Below are positions 43,901 to 54,154 of a stretch of DNA of 64,000 nucleotides, piece by piece. Made by a program: the position numbers and the translations under genes. The notes under the pieces are model-generated. The model saw only the letters and a list, made by a program, of their open reading frames with translations. It searched no databases and had not been told where the DNA came from. Source of the DNA: Dillenia suffruticosa (Eukaryota; Streptophyta; Magnoliopsida; Dilleniales; Dilleniaceae); contig JAVTVX010000026.1 in the NCBI GenBank assembly GCA_033439265.1, positions 15,191,001 through 15,255,000 of the forward strand, in the 5' to 3' direction. Each line of letters starts with the position of its first letter. The stretch's first letter is position 1.

Positions 43901-44931
43901 GAGATAATCTTAAATAATTTTTGACATAGAAGTTCACCCTTTATAAGCGTCAGCATCACTTTATTTTAATGCGTATTCAATAGGTATATTTACCAAAAGT
44001 AGAGGCTATTTTCTTGCAATGCTGGGAATCATGCTGTAGTCTGTTGTCAGGAATGAATATAAAATCCCTCCCATTTGTTGGATGTTGGAATTTGGCAATT
44101 TTTACAAATGATGTATATGGTACTTTGAACTGGACAGTTATAGGTAAAGATGGTACCGATGGTCTACTGTCCCCATACTAAATCCTAAATATGAGACCAC
44201 CTCTTACAAGGGCTGTGTTGAAGGAAAATTTTTAGAAAAAGAGAAGGCAGTGCCAGATGAGACTTTCCTGCAGAAACTGCAAGCAATGATTTTAGTGGCT
44301 TTAAAAGTCATTCTGTGTCTTCAAATCTTCCCAGAATTGCCTTCTGCATGCATATTAGTGAGGTGAAAAGTTTATGTTGGAACTATATACTGACCTATCT
44401 CTATCTGGTATTGAGACTAGAGCAGAATTGTCATTGTATTTGGGCTCATTTCTATCCTTCCCTTCAGTTAATACAAAATGGATGACTTATCTATGCATCT
44501 TTATTTTAGGCTGTGGCAGCACCGGAGAAGTGAGAAGTCCAGCTAGTATTCAGTTGTTGCAAGAGCGAAGCAATCAGGATGCTTCAGGCTCTTCTGGAAC
44601 AAAAGCAAAAGAAACTCTACGCATGCTCTCAAAAACCGAGGTAGAAAGTCATTCCAAAAGACCCGAAACCTCAAAGAATAGAGGAAAGGAAGGAGGCGCA
44701 AGCGCAATGGAAGATATGCCTTGTGTCTTTACAGTAGGGAATGGTCCAAATGGAAGACGAATAGATGGAATCCTATATAAATATGGGAAAGGAGAGGAAG
44801 TGAGGATCATGTGTATATGTTGCGGAAACTTTCATTCCCCGGCTGAGTTTGTCAAGCACGCGGGTGGGGGCGAAGTGGAGCATCCTCTTAGACATATTGT
44901 GGTTAACCCTTCTTCATCTTCTTTTTCATAA
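40915..44931 (+). CDS. NINJA-family / ABI5-binding protein (AFP-type EAR repressor)
   Basis: Exon 1 is 40915-41626, exon 2 is 44510-44931, split by a 2.9-kb intron with phase 1 (CAA G | GC). The product is 377 aa. Residues 42-48 (LNLGLSL) form the LxLxL EAR motif that recruits TOPLESS-type co-repressors. A middle part has [20 protein letters not shown] and a basic stretch [13 protein letters not shown], a likely nuclear localisation signal. The conserved C-terminal domain reads [20 protein letters not shown] .. [20 protein letters not shown] .. [13 protein letters not shown] proteins bind ABI5 and damp ABA signalling by promoting its turnover and recruiting TOPLESS; related NINJA links JAZ proteins to TOPLESS. 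The start was set at ATG 40915; the preceding GTG is not used in eukaryotes. The upstream ABRE cluster suggests a negative feedback loop. Confidence 0.92.
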
Positions 44932-45579
44932 CTCTGACGTTAAAATACATACAGGGTTCAGAATATAGGAAACCTAGTGAGTCCCCCCCCCCCCAAAAAA
45001 AAACAAAAAAAAAAAAAAGTATCCCCCCTTCTTCCTTTTATTCCTTTGATAACTTTTAAGAGGAAGATTTTATGTATCGACTGCTGCTCATGTTTGAGGA
45101 GAGTGGCTGAGATAGAAACTGCAATTGTATATTAGTAGCGGCTTTAGTCAATTGAAGATAATTCAACAAGCGAGCGCGTGTTTTTTTTTCTCTAATTTTT
45201 CCCCCTTACATGTGGTTTTTATTTATTTCCAACTGCTATTGCTTCTTTGATGCTTCCAACTGGTTTTTTGGACTCTTAGGATTTGCAACTGCTAATGCTT
45301 CTTCGCATGGAAAATGCTGATTTTCACCTTTTTTTTATAATTATTTTCGGTGATTTTTCTCGCATAGCAGCTCCCATGCTCCTCTTGGTGCTGCATTTGC
45401 ACTTGCCCATTTCAACTTAGCATCCTTTGCTTCAGTTGCAGGCATGATATAATGCTGAGATTGAAACGTTTAAAGTTGTTATCTATGCCTTGTGTGGCTG
45501 CAGCAAAATTCAACCATATGATCAAAATGTAAGTTTCACACAGAACATATGGCGTGCTTCCAACGACTACTTTGGAAAT
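44932..45579. other. 3' flank of the ABI5-binding-protein gene
   Basis: Probable 3' UTR followed by T-rich, CT-rich DNA with no coding signal. Confidence 0.5.
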
Positions 45580-45688
45580 TTTTTTTTTTTTTTTTTTTTT
45601 TTTATAACATGAGATTTGAATATCGAATCATGTGATTAGAGGAATGAGTGTGTAACCACTAGACTGTCCTATTGAGGACGATATCTGC
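45580..45688 (-). mobile_element. tRNA-type SINE (minus strand), 109 bp
   Basis: On the minus strand it reads GGACAGTCTAGTGGTTACAC (A-box-like), then GATTCGATATTCAAATC (B-box-like), then a poly(A) tail of over 20 bases (T run 45580-45603). Flanks share TTGGAAAT (45572-45579 and 45689-45696). Layout and wording match the SINE at 37010-37101, so both probably belong to one family. Confidence 0.65.
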
Positions 45689-47466
45689 TTGGAAATGATA
45701 TAACAAGTGAAACAAGGTTAACTGGGCAAGATAAAGTAGTAACAACAATATTGATGCTATATTAAAATAAAATGGGAGAAAGCAAAGAGCAAACTGAGGC
45801 AGAGTTCAGGAAATTGAGTGTAATCTTAACCCTGTGCCCAAGTTGACGCATGAGAATTGATTTAATAACATGGAATAGATGCAAACAACTTTATAAGATA
45901 TATGCTTTAATAAAAGCATTTCATTGATCAAGAGAATATTTTATATTGTGGTTTGCATATGTTTTTGTCTATTGAACCTGCTTTAGAAAAATCCTTTGGC
46001 TTATTTAGCGTTGTGCAGCCCATGGTGAATCAAAGTGTTGTACTGCCCCTTTTGTTCATCAAAGCTTTGAAGCTGCAAAATATTGTTTTTGGTTTTTTGT
46101 ATTTTTTATCTGTTAGATAAAAAAATGACTTCAGTAGATCGCCTTCCTGTCTCGAATGAGAAACCAGTGGATGAGAATCCTCAGAGTGGTCTTCCATATA
46201 AAAACCTGTAAAAAACCCATCAAAGGAGGCTCCAACAGAGAAGGCTCCAACGAAGGAGATTTTGACACTCAAGTCAGAAAGAGTGATTTTATAAGAAAAG
46301 ACTGATAGAGCCTAAACTTTGTATAGTCTTTGTATATAATATGTAGAAAGGAAGAGATGCGTACCTGTCATATTATCTCTGTTTAATATATATATGGCAC
46401 GTATGACAGTGTTGTATGCGTTTGGAGATGTCGAAACCCTATTTGCCTTGCAGAAATATCGTACGAGATTCTCCAAGATTACAGGAATTATATTAATAGA
46501 CTTTCTATATATTTGGAGTCTTTTGAGATAGGAAAGTTTCTATTACCATTGTAGAGACTTGTGGAGTTTTGTATTGTTAAGAGATTTACTTTCTTATTAG
46601 AAGGGGTTGCAATAAATCCGCATCAGTTCAAGAAAGGTTTACATTCGTTAAAAATCACGTTCCTTAAGTAATTACAACTAGGATTTGTTGCATGATAAGG
46701 ATCAACTCGGTAAGGATTGAGAGGTCGAGGAGTTGGGAGACCGTCTGATTTTTACTGGGCTTGATAGCAATTCAGTAGGCTCAGTAAAATTTAGGCTTAT
46801 ATAATTGTGGGCTGTATCAGCATGGGCCGTAAGGGGAGTATAATCATTTTCCATTGTAGGATGCATCCGTTTCCTACGTATTGCATACAAATTGACCATT
46901 ATTTTTTTATTACCTTGGATTTTGTTATCCTGATTTGGCTGGGAATATATGAAACCCATCACATAACTGTGACCTCTTTTGACTCATTTCGACTCATTTC
47001 GACCAAACTCTCTTTGGATGTGTGGCTCGGGTAGCCCGAGCTGAGCCTATTGTGCTATGAACAATGGGCATATTTTGAATCATGGGAATAAATATTTGCT
47101 GTTTACTCTTTTTACCACTGCTACTTGCGAAAATTTCAATCATGTCAAGATATCCTTTGGTTCCTGTGAATATAGATATCAACATGAGGTAATGTGCTTG
47201 ACCATTCCTCATATTCAAGTGCTTGTTTCAGCTTTTCAGCTTGAAAATGAGCTGGATCCTCATGGTGCAGGCATCGGTTATAAATTGCATAATTTTGTTC
47301 TAAATTCTATGCATTTTTCGGTAGTAAGCCATCCCTCGCTTTTGGGCTCTTTGTTGTTTATTTTCCTTTCCTGGAGTTATATATTATATATTTGAAGTTA
47401 TAATTTCAGTCCTCTCTATGAATCAAAAAAAGAAGATATTGGGTTTCCTTTCTTTCTTTTTTTAAG
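45689..47466. other. Intergenic, possibly a degraded LTR-type repeat
   Basis: Less AT-rich than its surroundings, with short broken open frames (for example 46030-46272 on the minus strand) that I cannot assign. LTR-like or transposon origin is possible, but I could not find paired ends. Confidence 0.3.
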
Positions 47467-47580
47467 GTGCTACTTGTTGCGCTACAAGCAATACTGGATT
47501 ATGCTTGTGGAGCAGGAGCCGATTCCGTTGCCATTCTTCCAAATGGTGCCTGCTTTTCTAGAGTTTTGTCTTCCTTATAG
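47467..47580 (+). pseudogene. X8-domain (callose-binding, PDCB-like) exon fragment
   Basis: After a pyrimidine-rich TTTTTTTAAG the frame reads VLLVALQAILDYACGAGADS and then VAILPNGACF, matching the core of X8/CBM43 domains found in plasmodesmal callose-binding proteins and beta-1,3-glucanases. The family usually has a Cys where this copy has Ser (GADC to GADS), and these Cys form disulfides. No WCV-type preceding exon, signal peptide or following exon was found, and the frame stops at 47578. A decayed fragment is the best reading. Confidence 0.6.
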
Positions 47581-47912
47581 TATAATTTTCGACTAGTGTG
47601 TAAGCTGAAGCAAATGGATAAGGAATGTATTAAACGTAATTAGTATCTTCTTGTTTGGTTCAAAACGTAATTAAAATCTTCAAATTTTTGTCACTTTCAA
47701 GTCTATGTAAGGTTGAAATTTTCATAAATGTAATCACAAAAGATCTCAATTCCCCCTGCATGTTTCCCGTATCTTCATCAATTCAAAAACAATGGGAAAA
47801 ATATTGAAGACATTCCTTCTGGGGATTGTATGCGCCTTCTACCGCTGCCGTATGTCAAGCTGTGAGTATTATTTCCTTCTTCATTGTTGGCTCTGTAAGT
47901 CCTGTTTTCTAT

Positions 47913-48242
47913 TCACGGCTCTTGAAGCCTGATGGTATACAGTTTTTCTAAGTTACAGACCTTTTCAAATTCAACTTGAGCAACAACCCTAGAATTTGAA
48001 GCACATGAAACACCAAACCAGGAACGGTACTTTGAGATACTTGAATTCCAACTCGAGAGAATCCCAGAAGGGCCTGAAACAGAGTCCTTGAATTGCAGTA
48101 AAGCCGATTTATCAGAATCTAACTCACGACAAACAACAGACAGCCCAGAAAAGAAAGAACATAAAGAACAAATTTTTACAGTGCATTTTAGTTTAAATTC
48201 TCTCAAATGGAGCAAACCTAGAAAAATTAGACCAAAACCCAT
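47913..48242 (-). pseudogene. Truncated N-terminus of an RPK2-like LRR receptor kinase
   Basis: The frame contains ELDSDKSALLQFKDSVSGPS and ILSSWNSSISKYRSWFGVSC followed by SRVVA, matching the N-terminal cap before the LRRs of RPK2/TOAD2-type receptor kinases. The first Cys of the usual CSWFGVSC pair is Arg here. After SRVVA the similarity is lost and the frame stops within 25 residues; no LRRs, transmembrane segment or kinase follow. A non-functional fragment of a receptor gene is most likely. Confidence 0.65.
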
Positions 48243-50043
48243 GTTTTAGCTGTCCAAAGAGTGTGACTTTTTCCGATTGTAACTCATTTTCCTGGAAAAG
48301 TTAGTATTTGGAAGTAAAATGAGACATACAAGGTAGAAGAAGAAGAAGAAAGAAAAATAAAACTGAAAATGATGGTAATGGTGAAAAAGAAGTGCGGGAG
48401 AAGACAATATTTGCAATATATATATTGTTAAGAGAAAAACGCGTATTTTGCTTCCATTTTTATTTTTCTTCCTTGTTTTGGTAGGGTACTTTTCCCTGTG
48501 TTGTTCTTCTGGCTGTTGCTTTTGTTGTTGGCCAAATTAGAAGCAAGTCGAGAAAATACAAAATAATTTGAGTTGAGGCAATTTTATGACATTATTTTAA
48601 TGTAATTTGAGTTAAGCAGTCATTAAAAAAAAAAAATTCTAATTTGGATTGAGGAGATTTTGGAGTTAAATCCTTTATTTAAAAAAAAAATTAATAATTC
48701 GCAACCCCTATTTCATGGTGTCGCCTCTATTGTAATTTGGCCTTCGTTGTTCTGAGAGTTGCTAGGTCCAGAGAGATGGTACTGTTTAACGATTCTCTGT
48801 CCCTCTCTCGCTTCCTTCCGGTTTAATTTTGTGTGAAGGATCTTTTTTCTGGGAAAACGAGGTGGGACCCGGCATTTTAAAGAAAGAGAGGAGGACAAAA
48901 TAGTCTGATGATCATAATTTTCCTCTATATGATAAATTCAAATTTGAATCTCATGTAACAAAGAGAAAGAGGATTTTTAATTATTTAAAAAAGGTAAATA
49001 TTTTTTTTTAATTATTTTAAAATCTCGATATAACAAAGAGAAAGAGGGTTTTGAATTATTTTAACAGGGGTAAATGTTCTTTTTAAAATCAATAAACAGA
49101 GCATAATAATTGGTAGAGAAAGAGCACATTCTGGCTGAGCGCACGGCATGATTTAAGTTAGTTGATACTAATTAATTCACTTGCATTGGGAGAGACTTCT
49201 TTTTAATTAAAAAAATGTTATGAAAATTTATCGAGAATAAACTATACTCTCGTATGTATAATTATAATTTCTATTATTTATGTTTATTACCATGAATGAA
49301 GATGGATAGTTTTACTCCGGTTAGAGCATCGAGTCAGTTTACCCACTCAAATTGATAATTAGATAATAATTGATTTTAACCCTATTACTATTTTTTTTTC
49401 CACTACAGATATTCGGGTATTATCTGATTAATCCGATTTGAATATTATAAGACCTATTTTAAATATCAACTCTATCAAATTTTTTTTTATCATTTTTAAA
49501 ACTGGATTGTTAAGAAAGTTATATAATTTTTTAATTATAAATACTTAGAAGAAGGTCTCCTAAGAGAACCTTAAAACACGTGGATTTGGAAAAGCAAAAA
49601 TAGTAGAGAGAGAGATCATGTGCGATTACGAAATGGATAGATTTAGTCTAAACGAAACACTTTCCCAACAGTCCGATATCATAAATTCCATTCCAATTAA
49701 TTCAAATCGATTCGTTTGAGATCTTTCTTTAAAAAATATAAGTCTCTTAATATAATATATTTCATATATAAATCACGAGTTAAAATCGAGTCCTTAATTA
49801 TGGAGCCGAACAATCTATCCCCTTAACCGGCTAAGTGTTGATCGGATAGATTTAGATTTAGTCAAACACGTTTCCGATTTCCATACTTAACTGTGAATAC
49901 AGTAAATGATCCCAGCAATCTTTGGTTGTAGCATACGAGGAATGTCCAAAATCATTTTAAATTCTAAAATAAAACTATAGCTTAACTAACATGTACAGAC
50001 GTGATTAAAATTAAATAAAAGAAATCCCATATCATATATTTAC

Positions 50044-50075
<32 letters not shown>

Positions 50076-50379
50076 GTATATTTGTTAAGATTATGGATTA
50101 AAATTATCAAAGTGGTTGCTAATTTGATTAATTTATTGTGCGCCGTCACATCTTTCTTCCATCTTTCTTAAGATCACCAAGCCATCTTGAGCAAATTACA
50201 AATATTATATTAAAAAAAAAATTTCTACTAGAGAAGTTTTATATATTTACAAATTAAAATCAAAATGAATAAAAATTCCTGATGTATATATTTTTGTGAT
50301 TCCTACATAGAACAAGACCAAGTATTTAGCTGTGGAAATCCATCTTTGTTATGGTATTCTAATTTCAGAATACCATTCA
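48243..50379. other. Intergenic, with SINE-like fragments
   Basis: A plus-strand piece at about 48900-48965 (AGTCTGATGATCATAATTTT then TTTGAATCTCATG) resembles the SINEs at 37 kb and 45.6 kb. The tail AACAAAGAGAAAGAGG is repeated at about 48957 and 49032. A GA run lies at 50045-50070. No genes. Confidence 0.4.
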
Positions 50380-50879
50380 TGTTGGAATATGCCCATTATG
50401 GGCATTTGGGTAATTAAGGAATGAGATAACTCCCATCCTTAATTACCAATTAACCAACCATCAATTGGTAACCCCCCACCAATTAAGTGAATTGGTCTTA
50501 CCTTCTTTGGGTGAGAGGGAACAATGAAGGAAACTCTCCTTCTCCTACCTTCTGGAGTGGAAAGCAGCCATGGGTAACAATGAAGGTGGCTAGGGTTCTG
50601 CACAATGCTCTAGAGAGAGAAAATCGAGAGAGGGATGAAGATTTTCGCGTAGGAAAATCTCCCAACGTCAAACGATTCACCGGACATGAGGGTTGAGGCG
50701 TTGTGACACTGTGGTGGTGATTCGACTAACCTCGTGATCACCATCCCGACTGCGAAATCGGATCAAGGAACGTGCCACTTGAAGGTTCTACGAATTGAGA
50801 TACCCTAAACCCGATCTATTTTATTTTCCGAAAATTATTGTATGTTTCCGCTGCATGAGAATTCTAATTAAATCCAACA
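50380..50879. mobile_element. Solo LTR of a retrotransposon, 500 bp
   Basis: Starts TGTTGGAATATG and ends AATCCAACA, giving the perfect terminal inverted repeat TGTTGGA/TCCAACA with TG..CA ends. Flanks are ATTCA on both sides (50375-50379 and 50880-50884), a 5-bp target duplication. No internal gag-pol region and no second LTR lie in the window. This is a solo LTR left by recombination between two LTRs. The TGTTGG type end is common in plant Copia elements; superfamily assignment is inference. Confidence 0.85.
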
Positions 50880-50884
50880 ATTCA

Positions 50885-51184
50885 AGAATCACCTTACCCA
50901 GAATCCTAAAAGGATCTCAAGCAAAGATTTTAGACTGCTGAGAAAAAAAAAAAAAAAAAAAGTTCAATAAAGCGTAAACCACAAATTCCAGCAACAAGAA
51001 CACTAAAGATAACAACAGAAAAACCTGTAACATTGGTATAAAAAAAACTAACTTCGAACCTGAACTTTATGAACAAGTCTTACACTTCTTGGTTGACGGG
51101 ATAATAGCAAAATCTTCCGGCCACTAGAAAATCATGGAGCTCATATGGAAACCAAAAGTGAAACCCTTGAACGAGAGTACAAGG
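50885..51184 (-). other. Probable 3' UTR and flank of the serine/cysteine-rich protein gene
   Basis: A-rich DNA between the solo LTR and the stop codon at 51185. No coding signal. The LTR is only about 300 bases downstream of the stop. Confidence 0.45.
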
Positions 51185-53076
51185 TTAAGAGCAAGAACAA
51201 CAAGAAGGGCAAGAACAACAACAATAACAACATGAAAATCTACAACTGCATGACCAGGGCCGACAAGACAAGCAAGAAAACCAGCCAGTATCAAAAGAAA
51301 TAGATTTTGAATAAGAAATAGACCACCGTGATTGCACTTTCGCTGACAAGTTCTTTCCTTCCAATTCTTTCTTTGCAGATTTACCTATTTCCCTTTCAAT
51401 CAAACTGCAATAAAACCATGAAACAGAGGATGAGATGCTTGAGCAAATACACAGAGAAAGAGAAAAACCAAGGTCTATCTAAATTAACTGTGTTTGAATA
51501 AATGAAAAACACATGTTCCAAATACTATTTATCACATAGAGAGCGAGGAAGCATACATGGTGGAAGAACCACAACAGAATCGAAATCCACTACAGATCCA
51601 ATGGTAGCAGAACGCCCAGCTACACTTGAGATAATTGCAATTCGGCCAATTACAATGACAGCTTGGCCATATACAGCGGCAGAACACGCAGCTAAACTTA
51701 GGACAGTATCTACTTGGCCACTTACCGTGACAGCTTGGCCATGTGCAGTAGCAGAACGGACAGCTATACTTAGGACAGTGGCAGCGTGGTCGCCTATAGA
51801 TGCAGCTTAGCCATTTACAGTAGCAGAACGCCCAACTACAATTAGAACAGTAGCATTTATTCCATGAATGCTTCTTCTTTCTGCAGCAACCACACAAACG
51901 GTACATTCCTCATCCACGGTTTTTTCACTAGGTTTTGGGAAAAAAGCTAAGCCTCTAACGGTTTCATATGCACACTATAATACACACAATTGCCCGGTCC
52001 TCTTCTATGCTATTACCTAGGCACATACAGGTCCATATCCTCATTGACATGTATTGTGGTGCATGAACAAATAACCCTATATATGCTCTATCCATATATA
52101 ATGCATGTCTTTTTACATCATTATATATGGATCAAAACTGCCCAATTGGAATAAAATTTGCAAGCGAGTGAATAAGAAAAGGGAAAGGCTGTGTAACAAC
52201 TCACATGGGGAATGCAAATGATTGAGTACTGTTTCCACTTCCATCCGATTTGTGGAAGATGCTAGAGATATTTGTAGACAGTTGTGGTGCCCGTAGATGT
52301 GGAGGTGGAGGTATCAAATCTTCTTCTTTAGTAACGGTAAGAGTTTGGCTTGTCACGGTCGTTGTTGCAGAATTATTCCCCACAGTGACACCCATTCTGT
52401 TAATTTCCTCCACTACAGGAACAGGTGGACCAGGGTTCTGACTTGGGCTAGGACTAGGGTTGTACACGATCAACTCGCCAGACTTGAACAGTTCTCCTGA
52501 TTTCCAAAAAACATGGTCTCTGGAAAAGCTATCGTTCTCTGCATGAATGCTGAACAATGATTCATTTGAGTCAATACTCCACTCCGTTCGATTTGATTCT
52601 TTACTTGCATGAAACACAGAAGTTGGAATCCTATCAGGGTCATAATCTGATCGCCCCATCACTTGGAGAGGAGGGGATTGCATCATAGAGTGGAACTGGA
52701 AAGATTCATATCTCATATCTGAAGCAATTGATGGAGATGTCCCACCCACAGACCCTTCATCATTTCCCTCTAATTTTGATGAACCGTTTCTTGAAATATC
52801 ACCATGATCTTTTGACACCAAGTTATCATAATCTATCAATGGTAAAACATATTTATTGTTCTTTTGTGCTAATTGAGCATCTTTGTTGTGTTCGTTTACC
52901 ACTTTAACACTGTCACCAGGTGAAGAAGAGGAAGCAGTCACTTGGAATCGATCAATGATTGAAGAGTCTGATGAAGATGAAGATGCAGAAGGGCTACATT
53001 CTAATCTTATGGAGGTCGCTTCTGTAATTGGCTTTGAATACTTAATACTGCTTCCACTCCCATATTTAGGTTCCAT
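51185..53076 (-). CDS. Serine-rich protein with cysteine-rich C-terminal tail, unknown function
   Basis: Coding exons are 53076-52205 and 51404-51185, with GT-AG ends and phase 2; the joined product is 363 aa. Residues 1-290 are Ser/Pro/Asn-rich and probably disordered. They include ECSPSASSSSSDSS, VYNPSPSPSQNPGPPVPVVE and end GNSTQSFAFP. Splicing produces SFAFPI-L, a sequence I associate loosely with an uncharacterised plant family. The tail reads LIEREIGKSAKKELEGKNL, RWSISYSKSISFDTGWFSC, then a very Cys-rich end (about one third Cys), ending CCSCS. Such tails may be acylated or bind metals; neither is shown. The ATG lies 3 bases into the exon with an in-frame stop upstream. If the intron is retained, translation ends immediately after SFAFPM. 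I cannot name the family with confidence. Confidence 0.75.
51532..51887 (-). other. Candidate alternative terminal exon: Cys/Trp-rich repeat peptide
   Basis: Within the intron of the serine/cysteine-rich gene, TTGCTGCAG on the minus strand (ending at 51888) forms a possible acceptor. Joining it to the exon ending at 52205 gives AT|A, an Ile codon, and an open frame of 118 codons to a stop at 51532: KKKHSWNKCYCSNC.., then 24-residue units with pattern F-C-Y-C-x-W-P-S-C .. C-P-K-x-S-C. The normal exon (start 51404) also gives Ile at this junction. This is a prediction from phase and composition only. Confidence 0.35.
51589..51876. repeat. Minisatellite, 4 units of 72 bp
   Basis: Units start at 51589 (most diverged), 51661, 51733 and 51805. 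The plus-strand landmarks are GCTTGGCCAT, GCAGTAGCAGAAC, CAGCTA and CTTAGGACAGT at constant spacing. The unit length is a multiple of three, so the minus-strand frame stays open through all copies. Confidence 0.85.
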
Positions 53077-54075
53077 AACTGAAATTGTTAAGAGAATAGG
53101 ACTCTTACTGTCTCATACATTGACGTATTAAAAGAGTTGAGCAAGAATGAGAATTTCATCAAGCTAAAACCATCATGCGCATTTTTGTGATAAAATGCCA
53201 ACGAGTCTTAAGCAAGAAATGAGCCGATTTTTAGGATTTTCATTTATAAGATGCCATAGGATTTAAAACTCCATACTGGAAAGACTTATAATCGAGTTTA
53301 CTCAGATAACTAGAAAAAAGTTTAGAGTAGAGAGCAGCCAATTTGACTGAATAAACAGAAATCTGCTGTTGCAAACTAAGCTCCCCGTCCCCTCCCCCCC
53401 CCCCCCAAAAAAAAAAGCAGGATATATAATTGGCAATTATGCTTAATGGATTCACATTTTGGATTTCTAATGATTCCAAAAAGTCACTTAGTGTTTAAAA
53501 CATCCTACTATAATATATATATACTCCACAGCGAACAATATATGAACAGTCGTCTTTTCCTTTTTTCTTTCTCTTTTACTAAGAAGGCATAAATTGAACA
53601 TGAAATCCAAAGTAAACATGTAAGCAAGTTTGGCCATCACATTACAGTTTCGCTCACAAAATCTCCAAGTTTTACCCTTATTAAGATGATTGATGAGGCA
53701 TAATGTTCAAATCCTAATTAGAACATGAAACTTAAAAATAGAGAGTGCCTATTGATGATTCATCATAGGAAAATTAAGAATCCACCCGCATTACCAGTTT
53801 TTAACAAATTCCGCCATTTCTCAACATTGCCCAAACAAACTTGAAAATCCTAGTCAAATGTTGTTAAAATCCCAGTACTACCTGTAAGATTGCATGATAT
53901 TATAACTCAAAATAATTGAAGAATTTCGATCGAATTTTAAGATTCTGTTCTTAAACCTAGTCATATTGTAACCCTAATTCAACAACCATGATCCTAGTAT
54001 ATAATCAATAACAACATAGTTATTATCATAATTATTTTTTTAATGAATGTTTTTGATCAATGACAGAGGAATTAC

Positions 54076-54154
54076 CTGAGTCATGAAATAACCCTGAAAT
54101 TCACCCAAGATTTTGTCAAAAGCAGCAACTACATTCAACTGGACAGAAGCGGCA
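54076..54154 (-). other. Candidate leader exon of the serine/cysteine-rich gene, with an upstream ORF
   Basis: On the minus strand AAAAATTGCAG ends at 54155 and ATGACTCAG is followed by GTAATTCC at 54075, giving a 79-base exon. The acceptor of the coding exon lies 3 bases before ATG 53076 (AATTTCAG|TTATGG). Joining the two makes an upstream ORF starting at 54084 (MTQLWNLNMG..) that overlaps the main start in another frame and stops 24 codons later. Confidence 0.35.

Noticed and set aside
45580-45688. tRNA gene on the minus strand
   Set aside because: A and B boxes are present but there is no acceptor stem; it has a poly(A) tail and a target duplication, so it is a SINE.
51502-51810. Plus-strand 102-codon frame across the 72-bp repeats
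   Set aside because: It is the shadow of the repeat, whose unit length is divisible by three. The gene structure, Cys-rich composition and compatible acceptor all favour the minus strand.
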